Positions 1-5,511 of a stretch of DNA of 7,448 nucleotides are shown in pieces. The stretch is from assembly GCA_902386085.1 (NCBI GenBank), contig CABMIA010000032.1:1-7448 (forward strand), in the 5' to 3' direction. The notes below the pieces were generated by a model, which was not told the origin of the DNA, searched no databases, and saw nothing but the letters and a program-made list of their open reading frames with translations. The stretch's first letter is position 1. Each line of letters opens with the position of its first letter. A program made the translations under genes and the position numbers. The DNA is from an uncultured archaeon (lineage in GTDB: Archaea > Halobacteriota > Methanosarcinia > Methanosarcinales > Methanoperedenaceae).

Positions 1-150
1 GTGCTAGTTAAACTCACGGATGAGAAGTTAAATCAGCTTGCGCATTCTCTCAACGGAGTGGATGCCAGCACAATGGAACTATCAAAATTATTGCTTGTTT
101 TATTTAAGAAAAATCCAAAGCTGCTGTGGGAACTCAGGACGCTGTTTTAA
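1..150 (+). CDS. C-terminal part of an unrecognised small helical protein (5' partial)
   Basis: Frame 1 is open from the first base (GTG) to a TAA at 148-150 and gives 49 residues beginning VLVKLTDEKLNQLAHSL and ending KNPKLLWELRTLF. The composition is rich in Leu and Lys with no Pro before the KNPK turn, which suggests two or three short helices. I recognise no family. The GTG at base 1 could be a real start, but no upstream sequence exists to show a ribosome site, so the gene is more safely read as the 3' end of a longer one. It meets the DUF72 gene tail-to-tail and the two stop codons share the bases TTAA (147-150), which supports both reading frames ending here. A longer plus-strand frame over 38-229 is a shadow, because it runs into the DUF72 gene. 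Confidence 0.5.
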   Translation: MLVKLTDEKLNQLAHSLNGVDASTMELSKLLLVLFKKNPKLLWELRTLF

Positions 151-911
151 TTCCGACTCTGTGTGGCCTGTAAAGAATCCAGCATCATTTTCACGTCTCC
201 AGGCGGGAAACCTGAGTAATATTTACTGAAATATCCGAAAACCTCAATAGATTCTTCCATCAGTCTTTTAATCTGGCCTGACCAATCTCTTATTTCGCTG
301 CTTCTATCCTTTTCCACCTTTCCGAGCTTTCCTTTTATTGTTTTCCTATCTCCTTCCCATCTTATGTATGTAAAATCAGCAGTCAAAGTATCTATCTTTG
401 GCATCAATGGATTGTCTATCCTGACCAATGCAATTCCATGATCCCTGAGCAAATTATAAAATTTTTCTTCCAGCCATTTTTTATTTCTCACCTCAACAGC
501 GTAACGGTATCCTTTCGGCAAAATGGATATGAACTCCTTCAGGGTATCTAATTGATCGGGTTTGAATCCCGGAGGGAATTGCATGAGCATCGGACCGAGT
601 TTGCCTTCCATCAGGGACATATTTTCAATAAAGACCTCAAGCTCTCTTCCGCAACCTTTGAGCATCTTATCATGGGTTATAACCCTGGGGAATTTAGCTG
701 AAAATATGAAATCTTCGGGCGTCTGCGACTTCCACTTCCTGACCGTCTCAGCATATGGAATTCGATAAAACGTGCTATCGACCTCAACAGTACTAAAAAT
801 CTTTGAATATTCATTGAGGAAATTCTCAGAAGTTGTATTTTCAGGGTAGAAACTACCGATCCAGAAATTATAGCTCCAGCCCATTGTACCTACATGCAAC
901 TTTTCTTTCAT
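147..911 (-). CDS. DUF72 (YecE-like) family protein
   Basis: The 254-residue product carries the hallmarks of the DUF72/YecE family, a TIM-barrel-like fold of unknown biochemical role. In order these are: VGTMGWSYNFWIGSFYP near the N-terminus, EVDSTFYRIP, FSAKFPRVITHDKML, the MLMQFPPGFKPD strand-loop, AVEVRNKKWL, TYIRWEGD, and the closing YFSKYYSGFPPGDVKMM. The length fits the usual 240-300 residues, so the gene looks complete. The frame also extends 19 codons upstream to a TTG at 968. That start would overlap the preceding gene by 34 bases, and family members normally begin a few residues before the GT-x-GW motif, so the ATG at 911 is preferred. No clear ribosome site precedes it. It lies 23 bases after the stop of the SRPBCC gene on the same strand, so the two are probably co-transcribed. 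Some literature links YecE-like proteins to Fe-S or stress functions, but nothing here specifies a role. Confidence 0.9.
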   Translation of the reverse strand: MKEKLHVGTMGWSYNFWIGSFYPENTTSENFLNEYSKIFSTVEVDSTFYRIPYAETVRKWKSQTPEDFIFSAKFPRVITHDKMLKGCGRELEVFIENMSLMEGKLGPMLMQFPPGFKPDQLDTLKEFISILPKGYRYAVEVRNKKWLEEKFYNLLRDHGIALVRIDNPLMPKIDTLTADFTYIRWEGDRKTIKGKLGKVEKDRSSEIRDWSGQIKRLMEESIEVFGYFSKYYSGFPPGDVKMMLDSLQATQSRN

Positions 912-934
912 CTGATTTATAATAGAGAATTTTT

Positions 935-1321
935 TTATGTTTCCAGCATCTTTTTCATAGGAATCCAATAGTAATCATGCCAGCCCTGACTTATTTCATC
1001 GTAATGCTCATCCGGAACTCCGGTCTGGATAAATGTAAGACGTGTACCGTCTTTCACTTCCTCAAAGGAAATCGTAACTTTTGAATAATGGCCCGGAGAC
1101 CAGTCTTTTCCACGCCACGACTGTACGATTTTCCTGTCGGGTACAAGTTCAAGGTTTAAGCCGGTGATATACCCGTCATAAGCGCTGAACTCTCCATTAA
1201 CCTCACGACTGATGCTGGCTTTTTCGCCGGTAAACCCGGAATGTTTTTGCGAATCCATCAGCATCTCATAGATTTCATGGGGGTTCGCTTTGAAAAGTAC
1301 AGATTGTCGGATAGTTTTCAT
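935..1321 (-). CDS. SRPBCC / AHSA1-like (Aha1/START superfamily) protein
   Basis: The 128-residue product begins MKTIRQSVLFKANPHEIYEMLMDSQKHSGFTGEKA, the typical first strand and helix of AHSA1-type SRPBCC proteins. It continues with the central strands (SAYDGYITGLNLELVPDRKIVQSWRGKDWSPGHYSKVTISF) and ends in the long C-terminal helix (HYDEISQGWHDYYWIPMKKML). These small helix-grip proteins have a hydrophobic cavity; the ligand cannot be read from sequence. An in-frame ATG also occurs at 1330, directly after the upstream stop (TGAATG). I prefer 1321 because GAGG and GGTGA lie just upstream and because homologues usually start at MKTI. The gene follows a truncated VOC gene immediately and precedes DUF72 by 23 bases, so all three probably form one transcript. 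Translation may be coupled to the VOC remnant, which carries the strong ribosome site. Confidence 0.88.
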   Translation of the reverse strand: MKTIRQSVLFKANPHEIYEMLMDSQKHSGFTGEKASISREVNGEFSAYDGYITGLNLELVPDRKIVQSWRGKDWSPGHYSKVTISFEEVKDGTRLTFIQTGVPDEHYDEISQGWHDYYWIPMKKMLET

Positions 1322-1330
1322 TTTCCTCAT

Positions 1331-1432
1331 TCACCCAATGCCTGCCATCTTCCAGCCAAAAACATTCCTGTAGAATTTCTGTGCCCTTTCAAGGTCGTCC
1401 GCAGGAATTTCAAAATGCACTACTTTCTCCAT
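1331..1432 (-). pseudogene. Truncated VOC (glyoxalase/bleomycin-resistance) family gene, N-terminal 33 codons
   Basis: Reading down from ATG at 1432 gives 33 residues starting [20 protein letters not shown] and ending in FGWKMAGIG, then TGA at 1331-1333. This is a very recognisable first strand and helix of the VOC superfamily ([20 protein letters not shown]). Complete members run to about 115-130 residues. Everything after the first beta-alpha unit is missing and the next gene's ATG follows the stop at once. The start is well preserved: GGGGAGG (complement of 1437-1443) sits 4 bases before the ATG. The simplest reading is a deletion that removed the rest of the gene and left its start region in front of the SRPBCC gene. 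It may survive as a short leader peptide that couples translation. A functional 33-residue VOC protein is unlikely because the metal- and substrate-binding residues would be absent. Confidence 0.75.
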
Positions 1433-1436
1433 AAAA

Positions 1437-1443
1437 CCTCCCC
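1437..1443 (-). promoter_or_regulatory. Strong ribosome binding site for the VOC-remnant/SRPBCC/DUF72 cluster
   Basis: On the minus strand the sequence is GGGGAGG followed by TTTT and ATG. It matches the anti-Shine-Dalgarno core with 4-base spacing. It is the strongest ribosome site in this cluster, yet it belongs to the truncated VOC gene, which suggests ribosomes load here and pass on to the SRPBCC gene by coupling across TGAATG. Confidence 0.7.
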
Positions 1444-1457
1444 GATATAAGATAATG

Positions 1458-1477
1458 GAACTGTTCGCTAATAAATT
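1458..1477 (-). promoter_or_regulatory. Probable promoter of the minus-strand cluster with a GAACTGTTC palindrome
   Basis: On the minus strand an A-rich stretch leads into AATTTATTA (complement of 1469-1477), a reasonable archaeal BRE/TATA element. A start site about 25 bases further would fall near 1446, just before the ribosome site at 1443-1437. The 9-base palindrome GAACTGTTC (1458-1466) lies between this TATA box and the inferred start, where a bound repressor would block initiation. The same GAACTGTT string recurs at 1535-1542 inside the large intergenic palindrome. The promoter position is inferred from spacing only. Confidence 0.4.
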
Positions 1478-1528
1478 TTTTTGTGAAAATAGTTTGGGAG
1501 ATGTATTTTTTATGGGCGGGGTAATATA

Positions 1529-1601
1529 AACAACGAACTGTTACCAACTCGACACGAACTCTGGCTGAGAGTTCGTTTGAGTTTGTTTTGAGTTAGTTGT
1601 T
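1529..1601. repeat. 73-base imperfect palindrome made of six helically phased half-sites
   Basis: Arms at 1529-1562 and 1568-1601 surround a 5-base centre GGCTG. The inner 9 bases (ACGAACTCT / AGAGTTCGT) and the outer 6 (AACAAC / GTTGTT) pair perfectly; the middle pairs partly. Within it, three half-sites read CGAACTG (1534), CAACTCG (1545) and CGAACTC (1555). Their complements read GAGTTCG (1569), GAGTTTG (1579) and GAGTTAG (1590). The steps are 11, 10, (14 across the centre), 10 and 11 bases. That spacing places every site in an arm on one face of the DNA. It lies between the divergent VOC-remnant and U32 genes, about 55 bases upstream of the U32 TATA box. It may be a multi-site operator for one or both directions, or a cruciform/RNA hairpin. 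No protein-coding potential was seen in 1433-1707. Confidence 0.6.
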
Positions 1602-1653
1602 ATCAGCTATTTTAATTGTTATCTTGCTTCTGACATGATACAAAGGTGAACCT

Positions 1654-1669
1654 ATCTTTAAATAAAGAT
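1654..1669 (+). promoter_or_regulatory. TATA-box promoter of the U32 gene
   Basis: TTTAAATA at 1657-1664 matches the archaeal TATA consensus and sits inside a near-palindrome (ATCTTTA-AA-TAAAGAT). A start site about 25 bases downstream would fall near 1685-1690, leaving a leader of roughly 20 bases before the ATG at 1708. No Shine-Dalgarno-like sequence occurs in that leader. The symmetry of the box means it could recruit TBP in either orientation. Confidence 0.5.
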
Positions 1670-1707
1670 TATTGCATATAGCATCACACATTAATCCCTT
1701 GTACCTC

Positions 1708-4020
1708 ATGCATAAACCCGAACTTCTTGCTCCTGTCGGCAGCAAAGAAGCTCTTATAGCAGCAGTCGAGAATGGAGCAGATGCAGTCTATTTCGGCGGC
1801 ACTGCTTTCAGTGCACGGCAATACGCCCCGAACTTCACGCGCGAGGAACTTGAATGGGCGGTCGATTATGCGCATGTCAGAGGCGTTAAAGCATATGTAA
1901 CCATGAACACCCTGATCAAGGATTCGGAACTTGAAGAGGCATGCGAATATCTCCAGTTCCTCTGCAATGCCGGCGCCGATGCGGTCATCGTACAGGATAC
2001 CGGCATCCTTCGGCTTCTTAGAGAACAACTCCCTGAACTTCCGGTACATGCCAGCACGCAGATGACCATACACAACATCGAAGGGGTAAAATTCCTTCAG
2101 GAAATGGGTGTGAAGCGCGTTGTGCTTGCGCGTGAACTCTCACTGCAAAATATCCGAAAAATAAAAGCGGAAACTAACATTGAAATCGAGACATTTGTCC
2201 ATGGCGCTTTATGTTTTTCTTACTCAGGACAATGCCTCCTCAGCAGTATGATCGGAGGACGGAGCGGCAACCGCGGATACTGCGCCCAGCCGTGCCGGAA
2301 AAAATACCGGATTAACGGCGCTGAAGGCTATCTCCTCAGCCCCAGGGATCTCAATATGAGTGAACACATCCCCGGTCTAGTAAAGGCTGGGATTGACTCT
2401 TTTAAGATCGAGGGCAGGATGAAGCGGCCGGAATACGTTGCCGGCGTGGTTGGCATATACAGGAAACTTATCGAGAGATATTTTGAGGAGCCGGAAGGCT
2501 TTCAGGTTACGGCTAATGAAAAGCATACGCTGCTTCAGCTTTTCAACCGCGGATTTACGATAGGGTACTTTTTCAGGAATCCGGGAAGCGAATTGATGAG
2601 CTGGAAATATCCTCACAATATCGGTACGGAGATCGGCACAGTTGCGGGTTATGACAACAGGAAAAAATTACTTTCATTAAACCTGAAAGCGTGGCTGAGA
2701 GTGGGAGATGGCATTGGAATCGGAGGAGGGGATGGAATTGTCGTCAGGAGCATGTATGTCAACAACCGGAGAATTAATGAAGCGGGTCCGGGTCTGGTCA
2801 AGATACCATTCGATATCGAAGTAAACGAGGGCAGCGTAGTTTTTAAAACTTATGATAGCAGGCTAATGGCGTCTTTAGAATCAAAAGACATAAGGAAAAT
2901 TCCGGTGAAATTATCGGTTAAAGCCAGAATCGGGGAGCCGGTTGAACTCTGCATCAATGACGGCAAAAATGAAATTATAGTTCATGGTGGGATCGTTAGC
3001 CGTGCAGAAAGCAGGCCGATCTCAAAAGAATCAATGGCAGCCCAGTTAAAAAAGCTTGGGGATACTGTTTTTGAGGCGCAGGAAATTGCATTTGATCTGG
3101 ATGAAACCATTTTCATTCCGGTTTCTCTGCTGAACGAACTTCGCAGAAAGGCGGTTGCCGGGCTTGAGGCAGAGCGTGTGCAGAAATGGAAGCGCAGGTG
3201 CAAAAAACCGGAAATCGCCACTGAAAAAAGAATTGCAGAAGTAAAGCCAATTCTGGCTGTGCATACCAGTACTATTGAAGGTTTTAAGGCTGCTGTTGAT
3301 AGCGGCGCCGATGTTGTGTATATCGGCGGTGGAGTGTTCGGGAATAAAGAGGGAGAGTTCTGTAGCGCCATTGAATATGCCCACAAAAAGGGCGTAACCG
3401 TTTTTCTCAGCACGCCGAGGATAGTCAAAGAAATCAAAGATTTAAATACTAAATTGGGTTTCGACGGTTTCCTTGTTTCCAATCTCGGAATTTTATATTA
3501 TTTAAGCAAGTTTCATGAAGATAGGCCAATAACCATAGATTATCCCCTTAATGTTTTCAACAGGCTGACGATGAGTTATCTCTTAGGTCATAGCAAGAGG
3601 GTAACGCTATCACCGGAGCTAACGCTTGATGAGATCAGAAACCTTACTCAATACGGCTCAACTGAATGCATAGTGCATGGCAATTTTCCTTTGATGGTCT
3701 CAGAGCATGATCTTGTGGGCAGCCTTTTTCCATGGATTAAAGATGCACTGCTAAAGGATGAGAAAGGCTTTTCTTTTCCTGCCAGAACAGATATGCTGGG
3801 AAGAACTTATGTGATGAACTCGCGCGAGCTTTGCATGTTTGAGTACTTGCCTGAGATAATGGAAGCTGGTGTGGAGTGCCTGAGGATTGAGGCCGGGACG
3901 TATGATGCAGCGAAGACCGGAGAAATTACAAGGGCGTACAGGGAAGCGATGGATACGAGAACGGGAAAACCCTGCTCAGGAGAATACACGACGGGTCATT
4001 ATTTCAGGGGAGTTCTGTGA
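1708..4020 (+). CDS. Peptidase U32 family protein, two-domain (RlhA/TrhP-like)
   Basis: The 770-residue product begins MHKPELLAPVGSKEALIAAVENGADAVYFGG, the standard U32 N-terminus. The family signature spans about residues 163-200 (ETFVHGALCFSYSGQCLLSS then GNRGYCAQPCRKKY), with Cys169, Cys176, Cys192 and Cys196 (C-x6-C-x15-C-x3-C). Cysteines of this cluster bind an Fe-S centre in characterised U32 proteins. A DUF3656-like middle region covers roughly 270-500. A second U32-like domain starts near residue 511 (VKPILAVHTSTIEGFKAAVDSGADVVYIGGG) and contains VHGNFPLMVSEHDLVGS and RTDMLGRTYVMNSRELCMFEYLPE. Bacterial relatives RlhA and TrhP hydroxylate 23S rRNA and tRNA bases, and UbiU/UbiV act in O2-independent ubiquinone hydroxylation; 'peptidase' is a historical label. 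An RNA-modification role is therefore the best inference. The frame extends to a TTG at 1672, but that lies before the expected transcription start, so ATG 1708 is chosen. It appears to be a single-gene unit. Confidence 0.92.
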   Translation: MHKPELLAPVGSKEALIAAVENGADAVYFGGTAFSARQYAPNFTREELEWAVDYAHVRGVKAYVTMNTLIKDSELEEACEYLQFLCNAGADAVIVQDTGILRLLREQLPELPVHASTQMTIHNIEGVKFLQEMGVKRVVLARELSLQNIRKIKAETNIEIETFVHGALCFSYSGQCLLSSMIGGRSGNRGYCAQPCRKKYRINGAEGYLLSPRDLNMSEHIPGLVKAGIDSFKIEGRMKRPEYVAGVVGIYRKLIERYFEEPEGFQVTANEKHTLLQLFNRGFTIGYFFRNPGSELMSWKYPHNIGTEIGTVAGYDNRKKLLSLNLKAWLRVGDGIGIGGGDGIVVRSMYVNNRRINEAGPGLVKIPFDIEVNEGSVVFKTYDSRLMASLESKDIRKIPVKLSVKARIGEPVELCINDGKNEIIVHGGIVSRAESRPISKESMAAQLKKLGDTVFEAQEIAFDLDETIFIPVSLLNELRRKAVAGLEAERVQKWKRRCKKPEIATEKRIAEVKPILAVHTSTIEGFKAAVDSGADVVYIGGGVFGNKEGEFCSAIEYAHKKGVTVFLSTPRIVKEIKDLNTKLGFDGFLVSNLGILYYLSKFHEDRPITIDYPLNVFNRLTMSYLLGHSKRVTLSPELTLDEIRNLTQYGSTECIVHGNFPLMVSEHDLVGSLFPWIKDALLKDEKGFSFPARTDMLGRTYVMNSRELCMFEYLPEIMEAGVECLRIEAGTYDAAKTGEITRAYREAMDTRTGKPCSGEYTTGHYFRGVL

Positions 4021-4025
4021 ATAAT

Positions 4026-4045
4026 AGAACTATGAAATAGTTTTT
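4026..4045 (+). terminator. Hairpin plus T-tail after the U32 gene
   Basis: Six bases after the U32 stop, AACTAT-GAA-ATAGTT forms a perfect 6-bp stem with a 3-base loop. It is extended by an A-T and a G-T pair and runs into a T-tract (4041-4045). A second T-run follows at 4084-4089. Archaeal termination depends mainly on T-tracts, so either or both could end the transcript. Confidence 0.45.
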
Positions 4046-4132
4046 ATGAGAACGTCACGATAATAACTAAGCCACAAAGAAGCTTTTTTAATCTAACATT
4101 TTATTATATTAGAACAAACCTGACGATAAATA

Positions 4133-4146
4133 GAAAAGTTTAAGTA
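4133..4146 (+). promoter_or_regulatory. BRE/TATA promoter of the secreted-protein gene
   Basis: GAAAAG followed by TTTAAGTA (4139-4146) is a good archaeal BRE/TATA pair. A start site about 25 bases further lies near 4168, giving a leader of about 43 bases that contains the 4174-4189 palindrome and the AGGAGG ribosome site. An inverted repeat TCTAAT-N5-ATTAGA (4155-4171) lies between the box and the inferred start. Confidence 0.5.
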
Positions 4147-4173
4147 TCAAGTATTCTAATTAAAGATTAGACT

Positions 4174-4189
4174 TGTCTATTAATAGACA
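4174..4189. promoter_or_regulatory. Perfect 16-base palindrome in the 5' leader (candidate operator or RNA hairpin)
   Basis: TGTCTATTAATAGACA is its own reverse complement. It lies just after the inferred transcription start and 11 bases before the AGGAGG ribosome site of the secreted-protein gene. It could bind a dimeric regulator or fold in the mRNA. It follows another inverted repeat (TCTAAT/ATTAGA, 4155-4171). Confidence 0.4.
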
Positions 4190-4200
4190 TGCCTGACAAC

Positions 4201-4206
4201 AGGAGG
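4201..4206 (+). promoter_or_regulatory. Strong ribosome binding site for the secreted protein
   Basis: AGGAGG followed by AAAT and ATG at 4211 is a near-ideal Shine-Dalgarno with 4-base spacing, and it fixes the start codon. Confidence 0.75.
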
Positions 4207-4210
4207 AAAT

Positions 4211-5473
4211 ATGAACAAATATGCAACTATCGTGGCTGCCATGCTTCTCATGAGCATGTTTGCAGTCGTTGAAGCAGGCAGTGCTTCAGGTCAGGGGAGG
4301 GAGATTGCCAAGAAAATGATTAGCGCCCCGCCTGTACCTGTGAGAGAACTGCAGGCTATGAACTTCACGAAACTTGAAATCTCACCCGGCTACGGCAACA
4401 TAAGGCTTCAGCCCGGTGAGAGCAAGGAAATGAATGTCACAATTAAAAACAAGGATAATAAAACGGTCAGCGTAAGGCCGAATATCGTCACAATGCCGGG
4501 AGAATATGTTCTGGATTCCGCGTGGATAAGGATTACGCCTGACAGCGCAGATATACCGGCCGGAGGAAGTATTAAATTTACAATAAACGCTTCCGTGCCT
4601 GAGGATGCAACCGTGGGATATTATAGTGCAGAAATTGCCTTTACGGACGAAGAAATGCCCACGCCATATCCGCAGCCCTTCCCCTATTATATTCACGCGC
4701 TCCAGCTTTCGGTCGAGATCTGGAGTTCGCCAAAGATCCAGATTTCAACTCCTTACATAAGCGACCAGCTTGAGTCGGGGAAGGAGTACAACTTTGAGAT
4801 CATGTTAAAAAATACGGGAGATAAGGCAGTGGGTATAAATCCAACATTAGGCAGTGATGTGTACTACGGCGGGCCTTACGGTGTGATGCCCCCGGCTTCA
4901 ATGGAAGAGGCAATAACGATAACTGCGCCCGCAAATATCCAAGCCGGCTCAACAGGGATCGTAAAAGTCCATGTCAGAGTGCCCTCGGATGCCACAGGTT
5001 ATTACAACGGCTACATCGACCTTGGCATAGACGACCCGGCGGTCAGGGAATGGGAAGGAAGAGTGAGCCTCAATTTCAATATCTGGAACCAGCCAACTGA
5101 GGCCTTCGTCCGGACCTTCAACCTGACAAAGGCAGTCCCGATCACCATTGAAATCAGCTCAAGTTACTACGCATCTCCTTATGTGAATAGCCAGGGGACA
5201 ACATCAAGAGAGCCTTCATTCGAAATAACACTTGAAAATCCGAGTGGAGTAATTACCAGGCTCAATCTCACCAAGCGACTTATAAAAGGAAGCGTGAACC
5301 TTGGAAGCGATAGCACCATACTGTCGGGAACAACCGGCAATAGCATGTACCAGGAAAATGGGATCCAGTATATAGAGACATACATGGCAAACGGCCAGCC
5401 TGGCACCTGGAAGCTCAGGGTACTGCCGGGGAATACCCAGGGATTCGAATACGGGATAACAATTGGAGAGTAA
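4211..5473 (+). CDS. Secreted protein with tandem Ig-like/COG1470-type domains
   Basis: The 420-residue product opens with a signal peptide: MNKY, then a hydrophobic core to about residue 20, then small residues EAGSASG where cleavage is likely. From about 52 to 170 there is a beta-sandwich domain (LQPGESKEMNVTIKNKDNKTVSVRP ... ADIPAGGSIKFTINASVPEDATVGYYSAEI). From about 174 to 292 there is a second similar one (LESGKEYNFEIMLKNTGDKAVG ... IQAGSTGIVKVHVRVPSDATGYYNGYIDL). The phrase VPxDATxGYY recurs in both and marks a duplication. A third beta-rich region (about 295-420, EITLENPSGV ... TWKLRVLPG) ends the protein. Six N-glycosylation sequons (N51, N75, N83, N126, N304, N352) fit an exported archaeal glycoprotein. 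No C-terminal membrane anchor or sortase-like signal is present, so it is probably secreted or loosely held at the S-layer. Its partner or ligand is unknown. It is monocistronic, with a good ribosome site. Confidence 0.85.
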   Translation: MNKYATIVAAMLLMSMFAVVEAGSASGQGREIAKKMISAPPVPVRELQAMNFTKLEISPGYGNIRLQPGESKEMNVTIKNKDNKTVSVRPNIVTMPGEYVLDSAWIRITPDSADIPAGGSIKFTINASVPEDATVGYYSAEIAFTDEEMPTPYPQPFPYYIHALQLSVEIWSSPKIQISTPYISDQLESGKEYNFEIMLKNTGDKAVGINPTLGSDVYYGGPYGVMPPASMEEAITITAPANIQAGSTGIVKVHVRVPSDATGYYNGYIDLGIDDPAVREWEGRVSLNFNIWNQPTEAFVRTFNLTKAVPITIEISSSYYASPYVNSQGTTSREPSFEITLENPSGVITRLNLTKRLIKGSVNLGSDSTILSGTTGNSMYQENGIQYIETYMANGQPGTWKLRVLPGNTQGFEYGITIGE

Positions 5474-5484
5474 ATATCTGCCTC

Positions 5485-5495
5485 TTTTTTATTTT
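5485..5495 (+). terminator. T-tract terminator after the secreted-protein gene
   Basis: TTTTTT-A-TTTT starts 12 bases after the TAA stop, in the 38-base gap between this gene and the convergent solute-binding-protein gene. No stem precedes it, which is normal for archaeal termination. Confidence 0.4.
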
Positions 5496-5511
5496 AAACA
5501 TCATTGCAGCA

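Noticed and set aside
38..229. 63-codon plus-strand frame beginning MRILSTEWMPAQ
   Set aside because: It lies over the end of the DUF72 gene and over the better-supported frame 1-150; its Cys-, Ser- and Trp-rich composition looks like a shadow.
911..968. TTG-initiated 19-codon extension of the DUF72 protein
   Set aside because: It overlaps the upstream gene, lacks family similarity and uses a rare start while ATG 911 is in the expected place.
1441..1707. Possible small RNA gene or CRISPR-like repeat in the intergenic region
   Set aside because: The repeats are 7-base half-sites with 3-4 base gaps, not long repeats with unique spacers. A stem is possible, but no promoter-terminator pair frames a distinct RNA gene.
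2982..3482. 166-codon minus-strand open frame inside the U32 gene
   Set aside because: It is antisense to a clearly conserved second U32 domain and has no recognisable motif or ribosome site.
4057..4129. Two copies of ACGATAA (4057 and 4123) as a direct repeat
   Set aside because: Seven bases in AT-rich DNA are easily repeated by chance, and no further copies or symmetry support them.
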